In this document: piece by piece, positions 18,492 to 28,743 of the stretch | Position numbering within the stretch: position 1 is the first letter of the stretch | How the letters are laid out: each line of letters opens with the position of its first letter | Assembly: GCA_025924515.1 (NCBI GenBank) | Contig: JAICIE010000005.1 | Location: 1 to 64,000 of the forward strand | DNA length: 64,000 nt | Direction: 5' to 3' | DNA from: Jatrophihabitans sp. | GTDB taxonomy: Bacteria; Actinomycetota; Actinomycetes; Mycobacteriales; Jatrophihabitantaceae | Notes under the pieces: generated by a model | Database searches by the model: none | What the model was told of the DNA's origin: nothing | The model's input: the letters and a program-made list of their open reading frames with translations, nothing else | Position numbers and translations under genes: made by a program

Positions 18492-19808
18492 TCACCGCGC
18501 TTGTGACGCGGCGCGTTCGAACACCAACTCCTCGCCCCGCTCCGGGTGGATCCGGCGGCCGACCTGGGCGAAGGCCAGCTTGCGCAGCAACCCGATCGAC
18601 GCGTCGTTGGCCGGATCGACCGTGGCCCTGAACGTTCGCACGCCCTCCTGCCGCTGCCCCCAGCCCAGCAGGGCGCGCACGGCCTCCTCCGCGTAGCCCC
18701 GGCGGCGATGCTCACGGACGGTCATGTAGCCGAACTCCGCGACACCATCCGGGTCCGGCCGGCCGTGAAAGCCCGCCTCACCGACGACGGTGCGCGAGCC
18801 GTCCTGGCCCATCTGCAGCAGCAGGTGCGGTCCCCACGGGAGGAGGGTCGGGTCGCGATCGACCTCGGATAGCCACCGCGGCAGCCAGAACCATTCGTCG
18901 GCACCCCATTCGTCGGGAAAGCCCGCACCCAGCAGCCGCGCCACGGTCGACCGGTCCTCGGCGACGACTGCGCGCATGAGCTCGAGCGGCATCGGGGCGA
19001 GGACGAGTCGGGCCGTGCGCAGGGTGCCCTCGGGATCGGCGGGGCGCCGGGCGATCAGGTGGAAGACCCGGCTCAGCTGCCGGTACGGATCCCGCACGCT
19101 CGCCTCGAACTCCACGCGAGCGGCGGCGGCGAGGTCCGTCGTCTCCGGCGGCAGGTCCAGCCAGTCCGCGAACAACCATCCGCCGTACCAGGCCTGCGGT
19201 TCGGCGCCGTGCCGCCCCAGCAGAACCGACAACCCCTCCACGGTGTCGCCGCGCGTGTCCGTCCCGAGCACACCGGTCTCCGAGGTCGCGTCGAAGGCCG
19301 CCAGCGCGTCGTCCCATCGGCGCTCCAGCGCAGGCCGGATCGCGAGCGTCCGCGCGTTCAACGCCAGCACCGACACGATCCCGCCGTGGTCAGCGCTTCG
19401 GCACAGCGCGGCGACCACCGGCTCGGGATCCGACAGATACATGAGCACGCCGTGGCAGAGGACGGCTGCGAAGCGCCGCCCTCCGGTCGCCTCGTCGGCC
19501 CGTTCGCCGGGCGCCTCGATCAGCCGCACGCGCGCCTGCACGTCCTCGGGTTCCGCGCTGATCCGCGCCCGGGCCTTGGCCAGCATGGCGGCGGACGGGT
19601 CCAGGATCGTCACGTCGTACCCTGCCCTCGCCAACGGCAGCGACTGGTGGCCCGCGCCTCCGCCGACGTCGAGGACGGCTGCCGGTGGGCGCGGCAGATG
19701 GCGCTGCAAGTGTCGGTGCAGCACCACGGTGCGGACGTAGCCCTTCACCGACCGGTAGGCGTCCTCGACGAACGGCCCGGCGAGCGCCGCCCACAGGTCC
19801 TCCGCCAT
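18492..19808 (-). CDS. Fusion: SmtA-like class I methyltransferase + C-terminal GNAT acetyltransferase
   Basis: AVLDVGGGAGHQSLPLARAGYDVTILDPS (MTase) followed in frame by TARLVLAPMPLELMRAVV...GYMTVREHRRRGYAEEAVRALLGW (GNAT). Confidence 0.88.
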   Translation of the reverse strand: MAEDLWAALAGPFVEDAYRSVKGYVRTVVLHRHLQRHLPRPPAAVLDVGGGAGHQSLPLARAGYDVTILDPSAAMLAKARARISAEPEDVQARVRLIEAPGERADEATGGRRFAAVLCHGVLMYLSDPEPVVAALCRSADHGGIVSVLALNARTLAIRPALERRWDDALAAFDATSETGVLGTDTRGDTVEGLSVLLGRHGAEPQAWYGGWLFADWLDLPPETTDLAAAARVEFEASVRDPYRQLSRVFHLIARRPADPEGTLRTARLVLAPMPLELMRAVVAEDRSTVARLLGAGFPDEWGADEWFWLPRWLSEVDRDPTLLPWGPHLLLQMGQDGSRTVVGEAGFHGRPDPDGVAEFGYMTVREHRRRGYAEEAVRALLGWGQRQEGVRTFRATVDPANDASIGLLRKLAFAQVGRRIHPERGEELVFERAASQAR

Positions 19809-19874
19809 GGGAAGGATGCTTGCAGCCGCGGGCGGGTAAGACCACCAGCAACGACGCGTGGAGAGGACTTCCTC

Positions 19875-20045
19875 ATGGCCGACCTCGACGACATCTCCCC
19901 CGACGAGATCCCCTCGGTCTCCGACGATCCGCACCCGACCGACCAACCGGTCGCCAACCCGCAAGCGGTCGCGCAGGAGGACGAGGACAACCCGCGTCCG
20001 AGCGGACTGGACGACGACGCGGACGCCCGCCCGGCCGCTACCTGA
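19875..20045 (+). CDS. Small acidic protein of unknown function (56 aa)
   Basis: MADLDDISPDEIPSVSDDPHPTDQPVANPQAVAQEDEDNPRPSGLDDDADARPAAT; GGAGAGGA upstream. Confidence 0.55.
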   Translation: MADLDDISPDEIPSVSDDPHPTDQPVANPQAVAQEDEDNPRPSGLDDDADARPAAT

Positions 20046-20066
20046 CCCGGCCGGCCGCCGCGGCGC

Positions 20067-21341
20067 CTATTGGTCGGTGGCCGCGCGGGCCCCGTTTACC
20101 GCGGCCAGCCGCCGTTCGAGGTGGCGATGCTCGGCAGCGTTCAGCGGCAGGGCCAATGCCGCCCGGAACGCCGCGGCGGCCTCATCCGAGCGGCCGAGCC
20201 GGGCGAGCAACTCACCGCGCGCTGCGGGCAGCAAGGCGTATCCGCGCAGGCTCCCGAGCTGGTCGAGAGCCGCGAGCCCGGCCTCGGGCCCGTCGCGCTC
20301 GGACAGCGCGGCGGCGCGGTTGAGCCGCACCACGGGCGTGTCCTGCACGGTGATCAGGACGTCGTACCAGCTCACGATCGCGGCCCAGTCCGTCTCGCTC
20401 GGCGTGCGCGCCAGGGCGTGACAGGACGCGATCGCCGCCTGCACGGCATACGGATCCGGGCGCGACGGCGTGCGCCGCAGCGCCGCGCCGACGAGGTGGA
20501 CCCCTTCGGCGATACGGGCTGGGTCCCACAGGCTGCGGTCCTGGTCCGCAAGGAGCACCGGGTCGCCGTGGGCGTCGACCCGGGCCGCGCGCCGCGAGTC
20601 GGTCAGCAGCAACAGCGCGAGCAGGCCCATCACGGAGGCGTCGTCCGCAAGCAGCTCACGCAACAGCCGAGCCAGCCGGATCGCCTCGTCGCACAGCTCG
20701 CCCCGCACCAGGTGCTCGCCGTCGGTGGCGGCATAACCCTCGTTGAAGAGTAGGTAGACAGTGGCGAGGACGGCAGCAAGGCGATCGGGCAGTTCGTGCG
20801 CGGCCGGCACCCGGTACGGAATCCGCGCGGCGACGATCTTCTGCTTCGCCCGGGTGAGCCGCTTCGCCAGCGTGGCCTCGGGCAACAGCAGCGCGCGGGC
20901 AACCTCCGCGGTGGTCAGCCCGCAGAGCAGGCGCAGGGCGAGCGCGACCCGGGTGTGCACCTCGAGCGCCGGATGGCAGCAGGTGAACAGAAGGCGGAGG
21001 AGGTCGTCGTGCACCGCCCCGTCGTCCGGCGGCGGCCCCCCGTCCTCGCAGATGAGCAGAGCCACCGCTTCGGCCTCCTTACCCGGCCGAGCCGACTCGC
21101 GGCGCAGCAGATCGATAGCGCGGCGGCGGGCGGTCAGGAGGAGCCAGGCCCGCGGTTCCGCGGGTATCCCGGCGCGCGGCCAGCTCTCCAGGGCCCGCAG
21201 CACCGCGTCCTGAACGGCGTCCTCGGCGACCGGAAGGGAGCCGGTGGTGCGGGTCAGGACGGCGAGGACCCGCGGCCCCTCGTCGCGCAGCAGCTCGACC
21301 AGGGCCGCGCGTCCTCGGTCGGCGAAGTCAGCTGCCGGCAC
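20067..21341 (-). CDS. ECF42-type RNA polymerase sigma factor (C-terminal DUF6596/TPR-like extension)
   Basis: DEGPRVLAVLTRTTGSLPVAEDAVQDAVLRALESWP...LCGLTTAEVARALLLPEATLAKRLTRAKQKI...YLLFNEGYAAT. Confidence 0.92.
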   Translation of the reverse strand: MPAADFADRGRAALVELLRDEGPRVLAVLTRTTGSLPVAEDAVQDAVLRALESWPRAGIPAEPRAWLLLTARRRAIDLLRRESARPGKEAEAVALLICEDGGPPPDDGAVHDDLLRLLFTCCHPALEVHTRVALALRLLCGLTTAEVARALLLPEATLAKRLTRAKQKIVAARIPYRVPAAHELPDRLAAVLATVYLLFNEGYAATDGEHLVRGELCDEAIRLARLLRELLADDASVMGLLALLLLTDSRRAARVDAHGDPVLLADQDRSLWDPARIAEGVHLVGAALRRTPSRPDPYAVQAAIASCHALARTPSETDWAAIVSWYDVLITVQDTPVVRLNRAAALSERDGPEAGLAALDQLGSLRGYALLPAARGELLARLGRSDEAAAAFRAALALPLNAAEHRHLERRLAAVNGARAATDQ

Positions 21342-21696
21342 CGAAGTCGATCACCGGACGCACCTCGACCGTGCCGGCCCGGGCGGCCGGGATCTTCGCC
21401 GCCCACCGCACCGCCTCGTCGAGGTCCGCGCACTCGAGAACGTAGAAGCCGGTCAGGACCTCCTTCGTCTCGGCGAACGGACCGTCCGAGGTCAGGACCT
21501 CGTTCCCGCTCCCGCCCTGCACCCGGACGCTGGTGGCGGTCGTCGTCGGGTACAGCGCCGCGCCACCGCGGATGATCGCTGCAGCGGCTTCCCCGAAGGA
21601 CCCGTACTCCTGCATCATGGCCTGCTTTCCCGGGGTGTCCAGCTGGGTCCAGTCCGGGTCACCCGGCTCGTAGATCAGTGCGGCGTACTGCGGCAT
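21328..21696 (-). CDS. DGPF/YCII-domain protein (ECF42 partner)
   Basis: TSDGPFAETKEVLTGFYVLECADLDEAVRWAAKIPAARAGTVEVRPV. Confidence 0.92.
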   Translation of the reverse strand: MPQYAALIYEPGDPDWTQLDTPGKQAMMQEYGSFGEAAAAIIRGGAALYPTTTATSVRVQGGSGNEVLTSDGPFAETKEVLTGFYVLECADLDEAVRWAAKIPAARAGTVEVRPVIDFGAGS

Positions 21697-22008
21697 GGCC
21701 GTGTCCTTTCGCTCGTGGCCGGCTAGGCGTCGGCCTTCACCCTCTACACGAACGAGGCCCGGCCACAAGGACAGCCGGCAAGAATATTTTGCGGCGCTGT
21801 CACGGCTCTGAACGCGGACGCTCAACGGCCGGGCTGCACGGCCGACACAGTGCACTCGGCGGCGCAACGCCCGCCGCAAGGCGAATGGACGTCAACCGTG
21901 GCAGGCGTTGCGACGTCACAGCCGCCCTATCCAGATCGCGACGATGGTGGTTCACTGCGCACCTGCTACGGACGCGTAGCAATCAGTTCCGTGTCGGGAA
22001 GGCGACCG

Positions 22009-23166
22009 ATGTCAAGACTTCGAAGGCGCTGTTACGTGGCAGCGATGCTCACCATGTCCGCTGCGGGCCTGGTAGCCGCGGGGCCGGCCGGCGCGCAAAC
22101 AGCTCATCCAGGGCGAGTCACCTCTCACCGCGCCATTGCCTACCATCCCAGGCCGACCCTGGCGAAAGTTACCGCGGCATTGGCCGGGGGATTGCCCACT
22201 TTCACCGCGAGCGTCGCCGATGGCGGGTCGCGTTTCACCTACACGATGGTGGGGAAAAACCCTGCCGTTGCGACCGCGACCCCCAGCACGACGGTCAAGA
22301 CCCAAATAGTGCCGCTGAAAATGGTGATCGGGCCGGACACTTTCGACCCGACCACGGGTAACCGCTGTGACAGCGTCTCGGCTCTGAATCGCACGACGGG
22401 CTCCCCGGTCTTCAAGGCGTTGGCCTGGAAGTTCGGTGGTACCTCGATCGGCACTGCGCAATACGTCGACGCCTTCCGCCGGGCGGAGTTCTGGAAGTCG
22501 ACGAATCCCGCCGGTGTGAACCCTGGGTATCACGTGAAACTAAGCCCCACCGTGTTGGCACCGGTGGCCATCAAGGTCCCCAGCAGGGAGGCCGCGCTCG
22601 GCGCAGGAACCTGCAGCGACCTGGGTGCCGTTGAGATCAACTGGCTGGACAATTACCTACAGACCAAGGTGATTCCGAGCCTTGGGTCGGCCGGAGTCAA
22701 GCCATCCACCTTCCCCTTGTTCGTGGTGAGCAACGTGGTCGAATTCGTCACCACCACGTCGAACTGCTGCGTCCTCGGATATCACAGCGCGATCAGCACC
22801 TCGCAAGGCGTCCAGACCTACGGGATCGCGGATTACGAGAACAGCGGCTTCTTCCCACCGTCGGACAACCTGCGAGACATCGAGATAGCGTCGCACGAGG
22901 TCGCCGAGTGGATGGACGACCCCACCGGCACGAATCCCACCAAATCCTGGGGACACATCGGTCAGGTCAGCAACTGCCAGAGCAATCTCGAAGTGGGCGA
23001 TCCGCTGACCGGAACCACGATCACCCGGACGGTCGGAACCATGCGATACCACCTGCAGGAGCTTGCGTTCTTCTCGTGGTTCTATCACTCGCGGCCGAGC
23101 CTGGGCGTGAACGGCTGGTACTCGAGTAACGGCACCTTCACCGCTGCGGCGGCGACCTGCACCTGA
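22009..23166 (+). CDS. Secreted zincin-like protein of unknown function
   Basis: Signal peptide MSRLRRRCYVAAMLTMSAAGLVAAGPAGAQ; ASHEVAEWMDDP HExxE-type motif. Confidence 0.75.
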   Translation: MSRLRRRCYVAAMLTMSAAGLVAAGPAGAQTAHPGRVTSHRAIAYHPRPTLAKVTAALAGGLPTFTASVADGGSRFTYTMVGKNPAVATATPSTTVKTQIVPLKMVIGPDTFDPTTGNRCDSVSALNRTTGSPVFKALAWKFGGTSIGTAQYVDAFRRAEFWKSTNPAGVNPGYHVKLSPTVLAPVAIKVPSREAALGAGTCSDLGAVEINWLDNYLQTKVIPSLGSAGVKPSTFPLFVVSNVVEFVTTTSNCCVLGYHSAISTSQGVQTYGIADYENSGFFPPSDNLRDIEIASHEVAEWMDDPTGTNPTKSWGHIGQVSNCQSNLEVGDPLTGTTITRTVGTMRYHLQELAFFSWFYHSRPSLGVNGWYSSNGTFTAAAATCT

Positions 23167-23234
23167 CCCGACCCGTCGCCGCGACCCCGGGCGCGCCTGC
23201 CGTCCCCGCACGCCCGGGGATAGCGTCGAGCCTG

Positions 23235-23510
23235 ATGGCCTGCTACGTCGACGCGGCGCGGGAGTATCCCGACGCCGGCCTGCGATTCACCCGCTTCTGC
23301 CACCTCCTGTCCGACTCCCGTCAGGAGCTGCACGAGATGGCCGACCAGCTGGGGATGCCGCGGCGGTTCTTCCAGGACCATCCCTGGCGCTGGCACTACG
23401 ACCTGCCCGAGCACCTTCGCGCGGAGGCCGTGCGCCGCGGCGCGGTGCAGCTGACCATGCACGAGGTGGGCGCATTGCTGCGTCGACGCCGCACGGCCGC
23501 CGGCGGCTGA
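23235..23510 (+). CDS. DUF4031 domain protein
   Basis: CHLLSDSRQELHEMADQLGMPRRFFQDHPWRWHYDLPEHLRAEAVRRGAV. Confidence 0.85.
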   Translation: MACYVDAAREYPDAGLRFTRFCHLLSDSRQELHEMADQLGMPRRFFQDHPWRWHYDLPEHLRAEAVRRGAVQLTMHEVGALLRRRRTAAGG

Positions 23511-23528
23511 CCGCGTAGGTTCGAGACC

Positions 23529-24482
23529 GTGCGCGTGACCGTCCTGGCCGGAGGGATCGGCGGAGCCCGGTTCCTCACCGGTGTCCGCGCCGCCTGCCCC
23601 TCCGACGAGCTCACCGCGGTGGTCAACACAGGTGACGACGTCACCCTGCACGGGCTGCGGATCTGCGCCGACCTCGACAGCGTCATGTACACCCTCGGCG
23701 GGGGCGCCGACGCGAAGCGGGGTTGGGGCAGGCGCGACGAGACCTGGCGGGTGCAGCAGGAGCTCGCCGCCTACGGCACCGAGCCGACGTGGTTCGGGCT
23801 CGGCGACCTCGATCTTGCGACGCATCTCGTGCGCACCCAGATGCTCGATGCCGGATATCCGCTCAGCGAGGTCACCGCCGCGTTGTGGTCCCGCTGGGAC
23901 CCGGGAGTCCGGCTGCTGCCCATGACCGACCAGCGCTGCGAGACCCATGTCGTCGTCGACCTCGACGGCGCGCGCCGGGCAATCCATTTCCAGGAGTGGT
24001 GGATCAAGCACCGGGCCGCTCTGCCAGCCGAGGCGTTCGTCCAGGTCGGTGTCGACGACGCGCGACCGGCGCCGGGCGTGACCGAGGCGATCGCCACGGC
24101 CGACGTCGTCCTCATCGCGCCCAGCAACCCGGTGGTGTCGATCGGCACCATCCTCGGCGTTCCCGGCATCCGCGCCGCGCTCGCAGGGACGGCCGCGCCG
24201 GTCATCGGGTTGTCCCCGATCATCGCGGGACGTCCCGTGCGCGGGATGGCCGACGCGTGCCTGCCTGCGCTCGGGGTCGAGGTGTCCGCGGAAGGGGTGG
24301 GCCGGCACTACGGCGCGCGCCGGGCCGGCGGCGTCCTGGACGGATGGTTGGTCCACGAGACCGACTCGGCAGTCATTCCGGGCGTCACCGTGCGTGCGGT
24401 CGCGCTGCTCATGACCGACGAGGCCGCGACGGCTGCGATGGTGAAGGCGGCCCTCGAATTGGCCGGGGAGATAGGGCCGTGA
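23529..24482 (+). CDS. fbiA: 2-phospho-L-lactate (phosphoenolpyruvyl) transferase CofD/FbiA
   Basis: [17 protein letters not shown]...[28 protein letters not shown]. Confidence 0.95.
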   Translation: MRVTVLAGGIGGARFLTGVRAACPSDELTAVVNTGDDVTLHGLRICADLDSVMYTLGGGADAKRGWGRRDETWRVQQELAAYGTEPTWFGLGDLDLATHLVRTQMLDAGYPLSEVTAALWSRWDPGVRLLPMTDQRCETHVVVDLDGARRAIHFQEWWIKHRAALPAEAFVQVGVDDARPAPGVTEAIATADVVLIAPSNPVVSIGTILGVPGIRAALAGTAAPVIGLSPIIAGRPVRGMADACLPALGVEVSAEGVGRHYGARRAGGVLDGWLVHETDSAVIPGVTVRAVALLMTDEAATAAMVKAALELAGEIGP

Positions 24483-25819
24483 CCGACCACGCCGCCGACC
24501 GGCTGGAGATCTTCCCGGTGCGCGGTATCGGCGAGGTGCGCCCCGGCGACGACCTTGCCGCGCTCATCGCCGAGCACGCGCCGCCGGTGCAGGACGGCGA
24601 CGTTGTCGTCGTCACGTCCAAGGCGGTCTCGAAGGCCGAGGGACGGCTGCTGCTCCTCGACGTCGAGGACGAGGAGGCACGGGAGGCGGCCCGGCAGGCC
24701 GCCGTCGACGCCGAGGCGGTGCGCGAGGTCGCCCGGCGCGGAACGCTGCGGATCGTGGAGACCCGGCACGGCCTCGTCCTCGCCGCCGCCGGAGTCGACG
24801 TGTCGAACCTGCGCCGCACAGAGATCGCGCTCTTGCCGGTCGATCCCGACCTCTCCGCGCAACTGCTGCGCGAAGGCATCCGGGAGCGGCTCGGCGTCGA
24901 CGTCGGCGTCGTCATCAGCGACTCCATGGGGCGGCCCTGGCGCACGGGGATCACGGATACTGCGATCGGCGTGTCGGGGCTGTCCGCGGTGACCGACCCG
25001 CGCGGGCGCAGCGACGCGTACGGCAACGTCCTCGCCGTCACTCAGGTCGCGGTCGCCGACGAGATCGCCGCTGCGGCGGATCTCGTCAAGGGCAAGCTCA
25101 GCGGCATCCCCGTCGCGGTGGTGCGCGGGCTGGCGCGCGACGGCAAACTGGACGACGACGGAATGGGCAGCCGCTCGCTGCTGCGCGCGCCGCAGGACGA
25201 CATGTTCCGCCTGGGCACCGCCGAAGCGATCGCGGTCGGACGCGAGGACGTCGGGGGCGCGACCGAGCCGCCGCCGCCGCTGCACGCGGATGCGGTGGAG
25301 GTCATCACCGCTCTGCGTGCGGACGACGACGTGCAGGCGGCGTTGCGGCAGGCCTATCTGGGATTCCTTGCCGCCCGTCCCGACGCCACCTGGCGCTCCT
25401 GCGCGGCCGGGCACCTGACCGCCAGCGCGGTGGTGCTCGACCCGGAACGGCGGGCGGTGCTGCTCACCCTGCATCCCCGGGTGCGCCGGTGGGTGCAGCT
25501 CGGCGGACACTGCGAACCCGGCGACCGCACGCTGCTCGGCGCGGCCGCCCGCGAGGCCCGCGAGGAGAGCGGGATCGGGTCGCTCTCGCTCGACCCGACG
25601 CCGCTCGACCTGGACGTGCACCCGATCACGTGCTCGCTCGGCGTGCCGACCCGGCATTTCGACGTCCGGTTCCTCGCGGTCGCAGCGGCCGGCGCAGAGC
25701 CGACCCGCAGCGACGAGTCGCTGGATCTGCGGTGGTTCGACTGGGACGCGCTGCCGGTCGGGGTGTCGCCCGAGCTGCCGCGGCTGGTGCAGGCGGCCCG
25801 CAGCCGGCTCGGGCCGTGA
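24479..25819 (+). CDS. fbiB: Coenzyme F420-0:L-glutamate ligase (CofE/FbiB) fused to C-terminal NUDIX hydrolase
   Basis: Cof[42 protein letters not shown] box: [29 protein letters not shown] overlap with fbiA. Confidence 0.93.
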   Translation: MTDHAADRLEIFPVRGIGEVRPGDDLAALIAEHAPPVQDGDVVVVTSKAVSKAEGRLLLLDVEDEEAREAARQAAVDAEAVREVARRGTLRIVETRHGLVLAAAGVDVSNLRRTEIALLPVDPDLSAQLLREGIRERLGVDVGVVISDSMGRPWRTGITDTAIGVSGLSAVTDPRGRSDAYGNVLAVTQVAVADEIAAAADLVKGKLSGIPVAVVRGLARDGKLDDDGMGSRSLLRAPQDDMFRLGTAEAIAVGREDVGGATEPPPPLHADAVEVITALRADDDVQAALRQAYLGFLAARPDATWRSCAAGHLTASAVVLDPERRAVLLTLHPRVRRWVQLGGHCEPGDRTLLGAAAREAREESGIGSLSLDPTPLDLDVHPITCSLGVPTRHFDVRFLAVAAAGAEPTRSDESLDLRWFDWDALPVGVSPELPRLVQAARSRLGP

Positions 25820-26649
25820 CCTCCGCGCTGAACAGGGCGCTGGCGGCGGTCCGGGAGTGGCCGGCGCCCACCGCGGCGGCAGCGGTCGTCGGACCGTCGG
25901 GGATCCTCGCCACCCAGGGTCCGGTGGAGCACGTCTTCGCCCTCGCATCGGTGACCAAACCGCTGGCTGCGCTGGCGATGCTCGTCGCCGTCGAGGAGGA
26001 CGCCGTCACCCTCGACGCTGCTGCGGACGAGGAGATGCTGCCGGGCGCGAGCCTGCGGCACCTGCTGTCGCACGCCTCCGGGCTGGCGTACGAGGAGTAC
26101 CGCCGCGCGTTCCCTCCGGCGGTCCGGCGGGTGTACTCGAACGTCGGCATCGAGCGGGCGGCCGCCCTGGTCGAACTAGCCACGGATCTGCCGTTCTCGG
26201 GCTACCTCGACGAGGCGCTCGCGCGCAGCCTCGATCTTTCCGGCACGTCCCTGCCGGGCTCGCCCGCCCGGGACGGATGCTCGACCGTCGCCGACCTGGC
26301 CCGCGTTCTGCACGAACTGCTGTCACCGAGCGGGCTGCTGCACCCCTCGACGCTCGCCGACGCCCGCTCGGTGCAGTTTCCGGGACTGCGCGGCGTGGTC
26401 CCCGGCTACGGGGGCCACGACCCGAATGACTGGGGGCTCGGGTTCGAGATCCGGGGGCACAAGACGCCGCACTGGACCGGATCGGCCAACTCCCCCGCCA
26501 CCTACGGCCACTTCGGGCAGAGCGGAACGATGGTGTGGGTCGACCCGGTCGCCCGGGTGGGGCTGGTGGCGCTGACCGACCGGGACTTCGAGCAGTGGGC
26601 CAAGGACGGGTGGCCGGCGCTGTCCGACGCCGTCCTCGCCGCCGTCTGA
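25816..26649 (+). CDS. Serine hydrolase, beta-lactamase/class C family
   Basis: [14 protein letters not shown] (SxxK), VYSNVGIE (YxN); overlaps fbiB stop. Confidence 0.9.
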   Translation: MTSALNRALAAVREWPAPTAAAAVVGPSGILATQGPVEHVFALASVTKPLAALAMLVAVEEDAVTLDAAADEEMLPGASLRHLLSHASGLAYEEYRRAFPPAVRRVYSNVGIERAAALVELATDLPFSGYLDEALARSLDLSGTSLPGSPARDGCSTVADLARVLHELLSPSGLLHPSTLADARSVQFPGLRGVVPGYGGHDPNDWGLGFEIRGHKTPHWTGSANSPATYGHFGQSGTMVWVDPVARVGLVALTDRDFEQWAKDGWPALSDAVLAAV

Positions 26650-26680
26650 TCCCGCCTGTTCGCCGTCCGGCCTGCCGGGA

Positions 26681-27613
26681 TCAGATCCGGCGAAGATCGA
26701 CCGGCGCGAAGCGAGGCCCGAAGCGCGGCTTGCGCACCGGCGACAGCTCGATCAGCCGGACCACCCGCTGGCGCGCTCCCGCCCACGGCGCGAGGGCGGC
26801 GAGCATGTCCTCGTCGGTGCCGCGCGGTCGCCCGGTGAGCGCGAAGACGACCAGCGACGGGATGTGGTAGTCGCCGACGCTCACCGCGTCGGCCGCGCCG
26901 AGCCCGCGCTGCACGGTCTCCGCCGCGGTCCAGATCCCGATTCCCGGCACGGAGCGCAGGCGGGCGAGCGCCGCGTCGACCGGGAGAGCCGCGCACTCCT
27001 CGAGCCGGTCGGCGACCGTCGCCGCCGCCCGCACCGCCCGCTGGCGCTGCAAGTCGACGCCCAGCCGGTGCCACTCCCAGCCCGGGATGTCCAGCAAGGT
27101 CTGCGCATCCGGCGGCACCCGCATCCCCGCGGCGCCGGCCGGCCCCGGCGCGGGAGCTCCGAAGCGGTGGAGCAGCGTGCGCCAGGACCGGCGGGCCTCC
27201 CCGCCGGTGACGCGCTGCTCCAGGATCGCCGGGACGAGCGAGTCGAGCACCAGCCCGGTGCGGGCCAGGCGCAGCCCGGGCCGCCGGCGCAGCACCTCGG
27301 CGAGCACGGGAACCGCGGCCAGGTCGAGCCGGCTCCAGTCGTCCTCCTGCCCGAGCAGTGTCGGCAGCCCGGTCAGCAGCTCGTCGGCGCCCGCGCCCCA
27401 GGCCTGTGCGCTGACCACCCCGTCGCGGGCAGTGAGCGCCAGCGTTCCGGGGCCGGCGGGCGTACGGCAGCACCACCAGAAGCGCCCGGATGCGTCGAAC
27501 CGGTGCGCCGGATCGCCGGCGCCGCGGCAAAGGGTCGCGACGGTGGCCGCGACGTCGACCGGTCGCCCGGCATCCCACGTCCGCGCGGCCGCCGCCAGCA
27601 GCGAACCGGTCAC
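26681..27613 (-). CDS. DNA-3-methyladenine glycosylase II family (AlkA-like HhH-GPD)
   Basis: VPGIGIWTAAETVQRGLGAADAVSVGDYHIPSLVVFALTGRPRGTDEDMLAALAPWAGARQRVVRLI. Confidence 0.88.
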   Translation of the reverse strand: MTGSLLAAAARTWDAGRPVDVAATVATLCRGAGDPAHRFDASGRFWWCCRTPAGPGTLALTARDGVVSAQAWGAGADELLTGLPTLLGQEDDWSRLDLAAVPVLAEVLRRRPGLRLARTGLVLDSLVPAILEQRVTGGEARRSWRTLLHRFGAPAPGPAGAAGMRVPPDAQTLLDIPGWEWHRLGVDLQRQRAVRAAATVADRLEECAALPVDAALARLRSVPGIGIWTAAETVQRGLGAADAVSVGDYHIPSLVVFALTGRPRGTDEDMLAALAPWAGARQRVVRLIELSPVRKPRFGPRFAPVDLRRI

Positions 27614-28674
27614 AGGTCGGACGAGAAGCGGATCGACGTCTCCGGGAGCACCACGTCCGGCCACACCCGAGCGCCCGCCCGCAGTTCGACGCGCGCACCG
27701 ACGATCGCCCGGTCACCGATCACCGCGTCCTCCACGACCGCGCCCGACGCGATCCGCGAGCCGAAACCGAGCACCGAGCGGGACACGCGCGCCCCGTCCT
27801 CGATCACCGCCCCGTCGAAGAGCACCGATGCCTCGACTGTCGCGCCCGCCGCCACCCGGCAGCCCGCCCCGATCGTGCTGCCGCCGCCGACCACGGCGCC
27901 GGGATCCACGACCGCGCCAGCGAGGACCAATGCCTCCCCCGGCGCGCCAGGCAACGCCGGCGACGGCGCGAGGCCCCGGACCAGGTCGGCGGATCCGGCC
28001 ACGAAGTCGGCCGGTTTTCCGAGGTCACGCCAGTAGCCGGTGTCGACGTGGGCCATCACGCGGGCGCCGGCAGCCAGCAGCGCAGGGAAGGTCTCCCGCT
28101 CGACCGAGACCGGACGACCGGTCGGGATGGAATCGATCACCGAGCGCCGGAAGACGTAGACGCCGGCGTTGATCTGGTCGGTGACCGGGTTCGGGTCCTT
28201 CTCGAGAAACGCGGTGACCCGCCCGTCCGCGTCGGTCGGGACACAGCCGAACGCCCGCGGGTCGTCGACCTTCGTCAGCTGGATGGTGACGTCGGCGTCG
28301 CAGCGGCGGTGCGCGTCGAGCAGCGCCGTCAGGTCCGCCCCGGACAGGATGTCGCCGTTGAACACCAGCACCAGGTCGTCACGCAGCCGGTCGGCGACGT
28401 TGCGGATGCCGCCCGCGGTGCCGAGCGGAGACCGCTCGACGACGTACTCGATGTCCAGCCCCAGCGGCGTCCCGTTCCCGAAGTACTCCTCGAAGACCTC
28501 CGCTCGAAAGGACGTTCCGAGCACGACGTGGCGGATCCCCGCGGCCTGGATGCGAGCCAGCAGATGGGTCAGGAAGGGGACGCCGGCGGTCGGCAGCATC
28601 GGCTTCGGCGCGGACAGGGTGAGTGGCCGGAGCCTTGTGCCGAGGCCGCCGACGAGAATAACGGCGTCAGTCAC
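27610..28674 (-). CDS. NDP-sugar pyrophosphorylase (mannose-1-phosphate guanylyltransferase-like)
   Basis: VTDAVILVGGLGTRLRPLTLSAPKPMLPTAGVPFL and left-handed beta-helix C-terminus. Confidence 0.92.
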   Translation of the reverse strand: MTDAVILVGGLGTRLRPLTLSAPKPMLPTAGVPFLTHLLARIQAAGIRHVVLGTSFRAEVFEEYFGNGTPLGLDIEYVVERSPLGTAGGIRNVADRLRDDLVLVFNGDILSGADLTALLDAHRRCDADVTIQLTKVDDPRAFGCVPTDADGRVTAFLEKDPNPVTDQINAGVYVFRRSVIDSIPTGRPVSVERETFPALLAAGARVMAHVDTGYWRDLGKPADFVAGSADLVRGLAPSPALPGAPGEALVLAGAVVDPGAVVGGGSTIGAGCRVAAGATVEASVLFDGAVIEDGARVSRSVLGFGSRIASGAVVEDAVIGDRAIVGARVELRAGARVWPDVVLPETSIRFSSDL

Positions 28675-28743
28675 GAACCGGCTCCTCTCGCGTGTCGGTT
28701 TGATCAGCCTGCCACAGGGCGCCGACACGGTCGGAAGAGTTTG

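Noticed and set aside
19834-19839. GGGTAA as -10 of a stress-sigma promoter for the small acidic ORF
   Set aside because: No acceptable GTTT-like -35 at 14-18 bp spacing.
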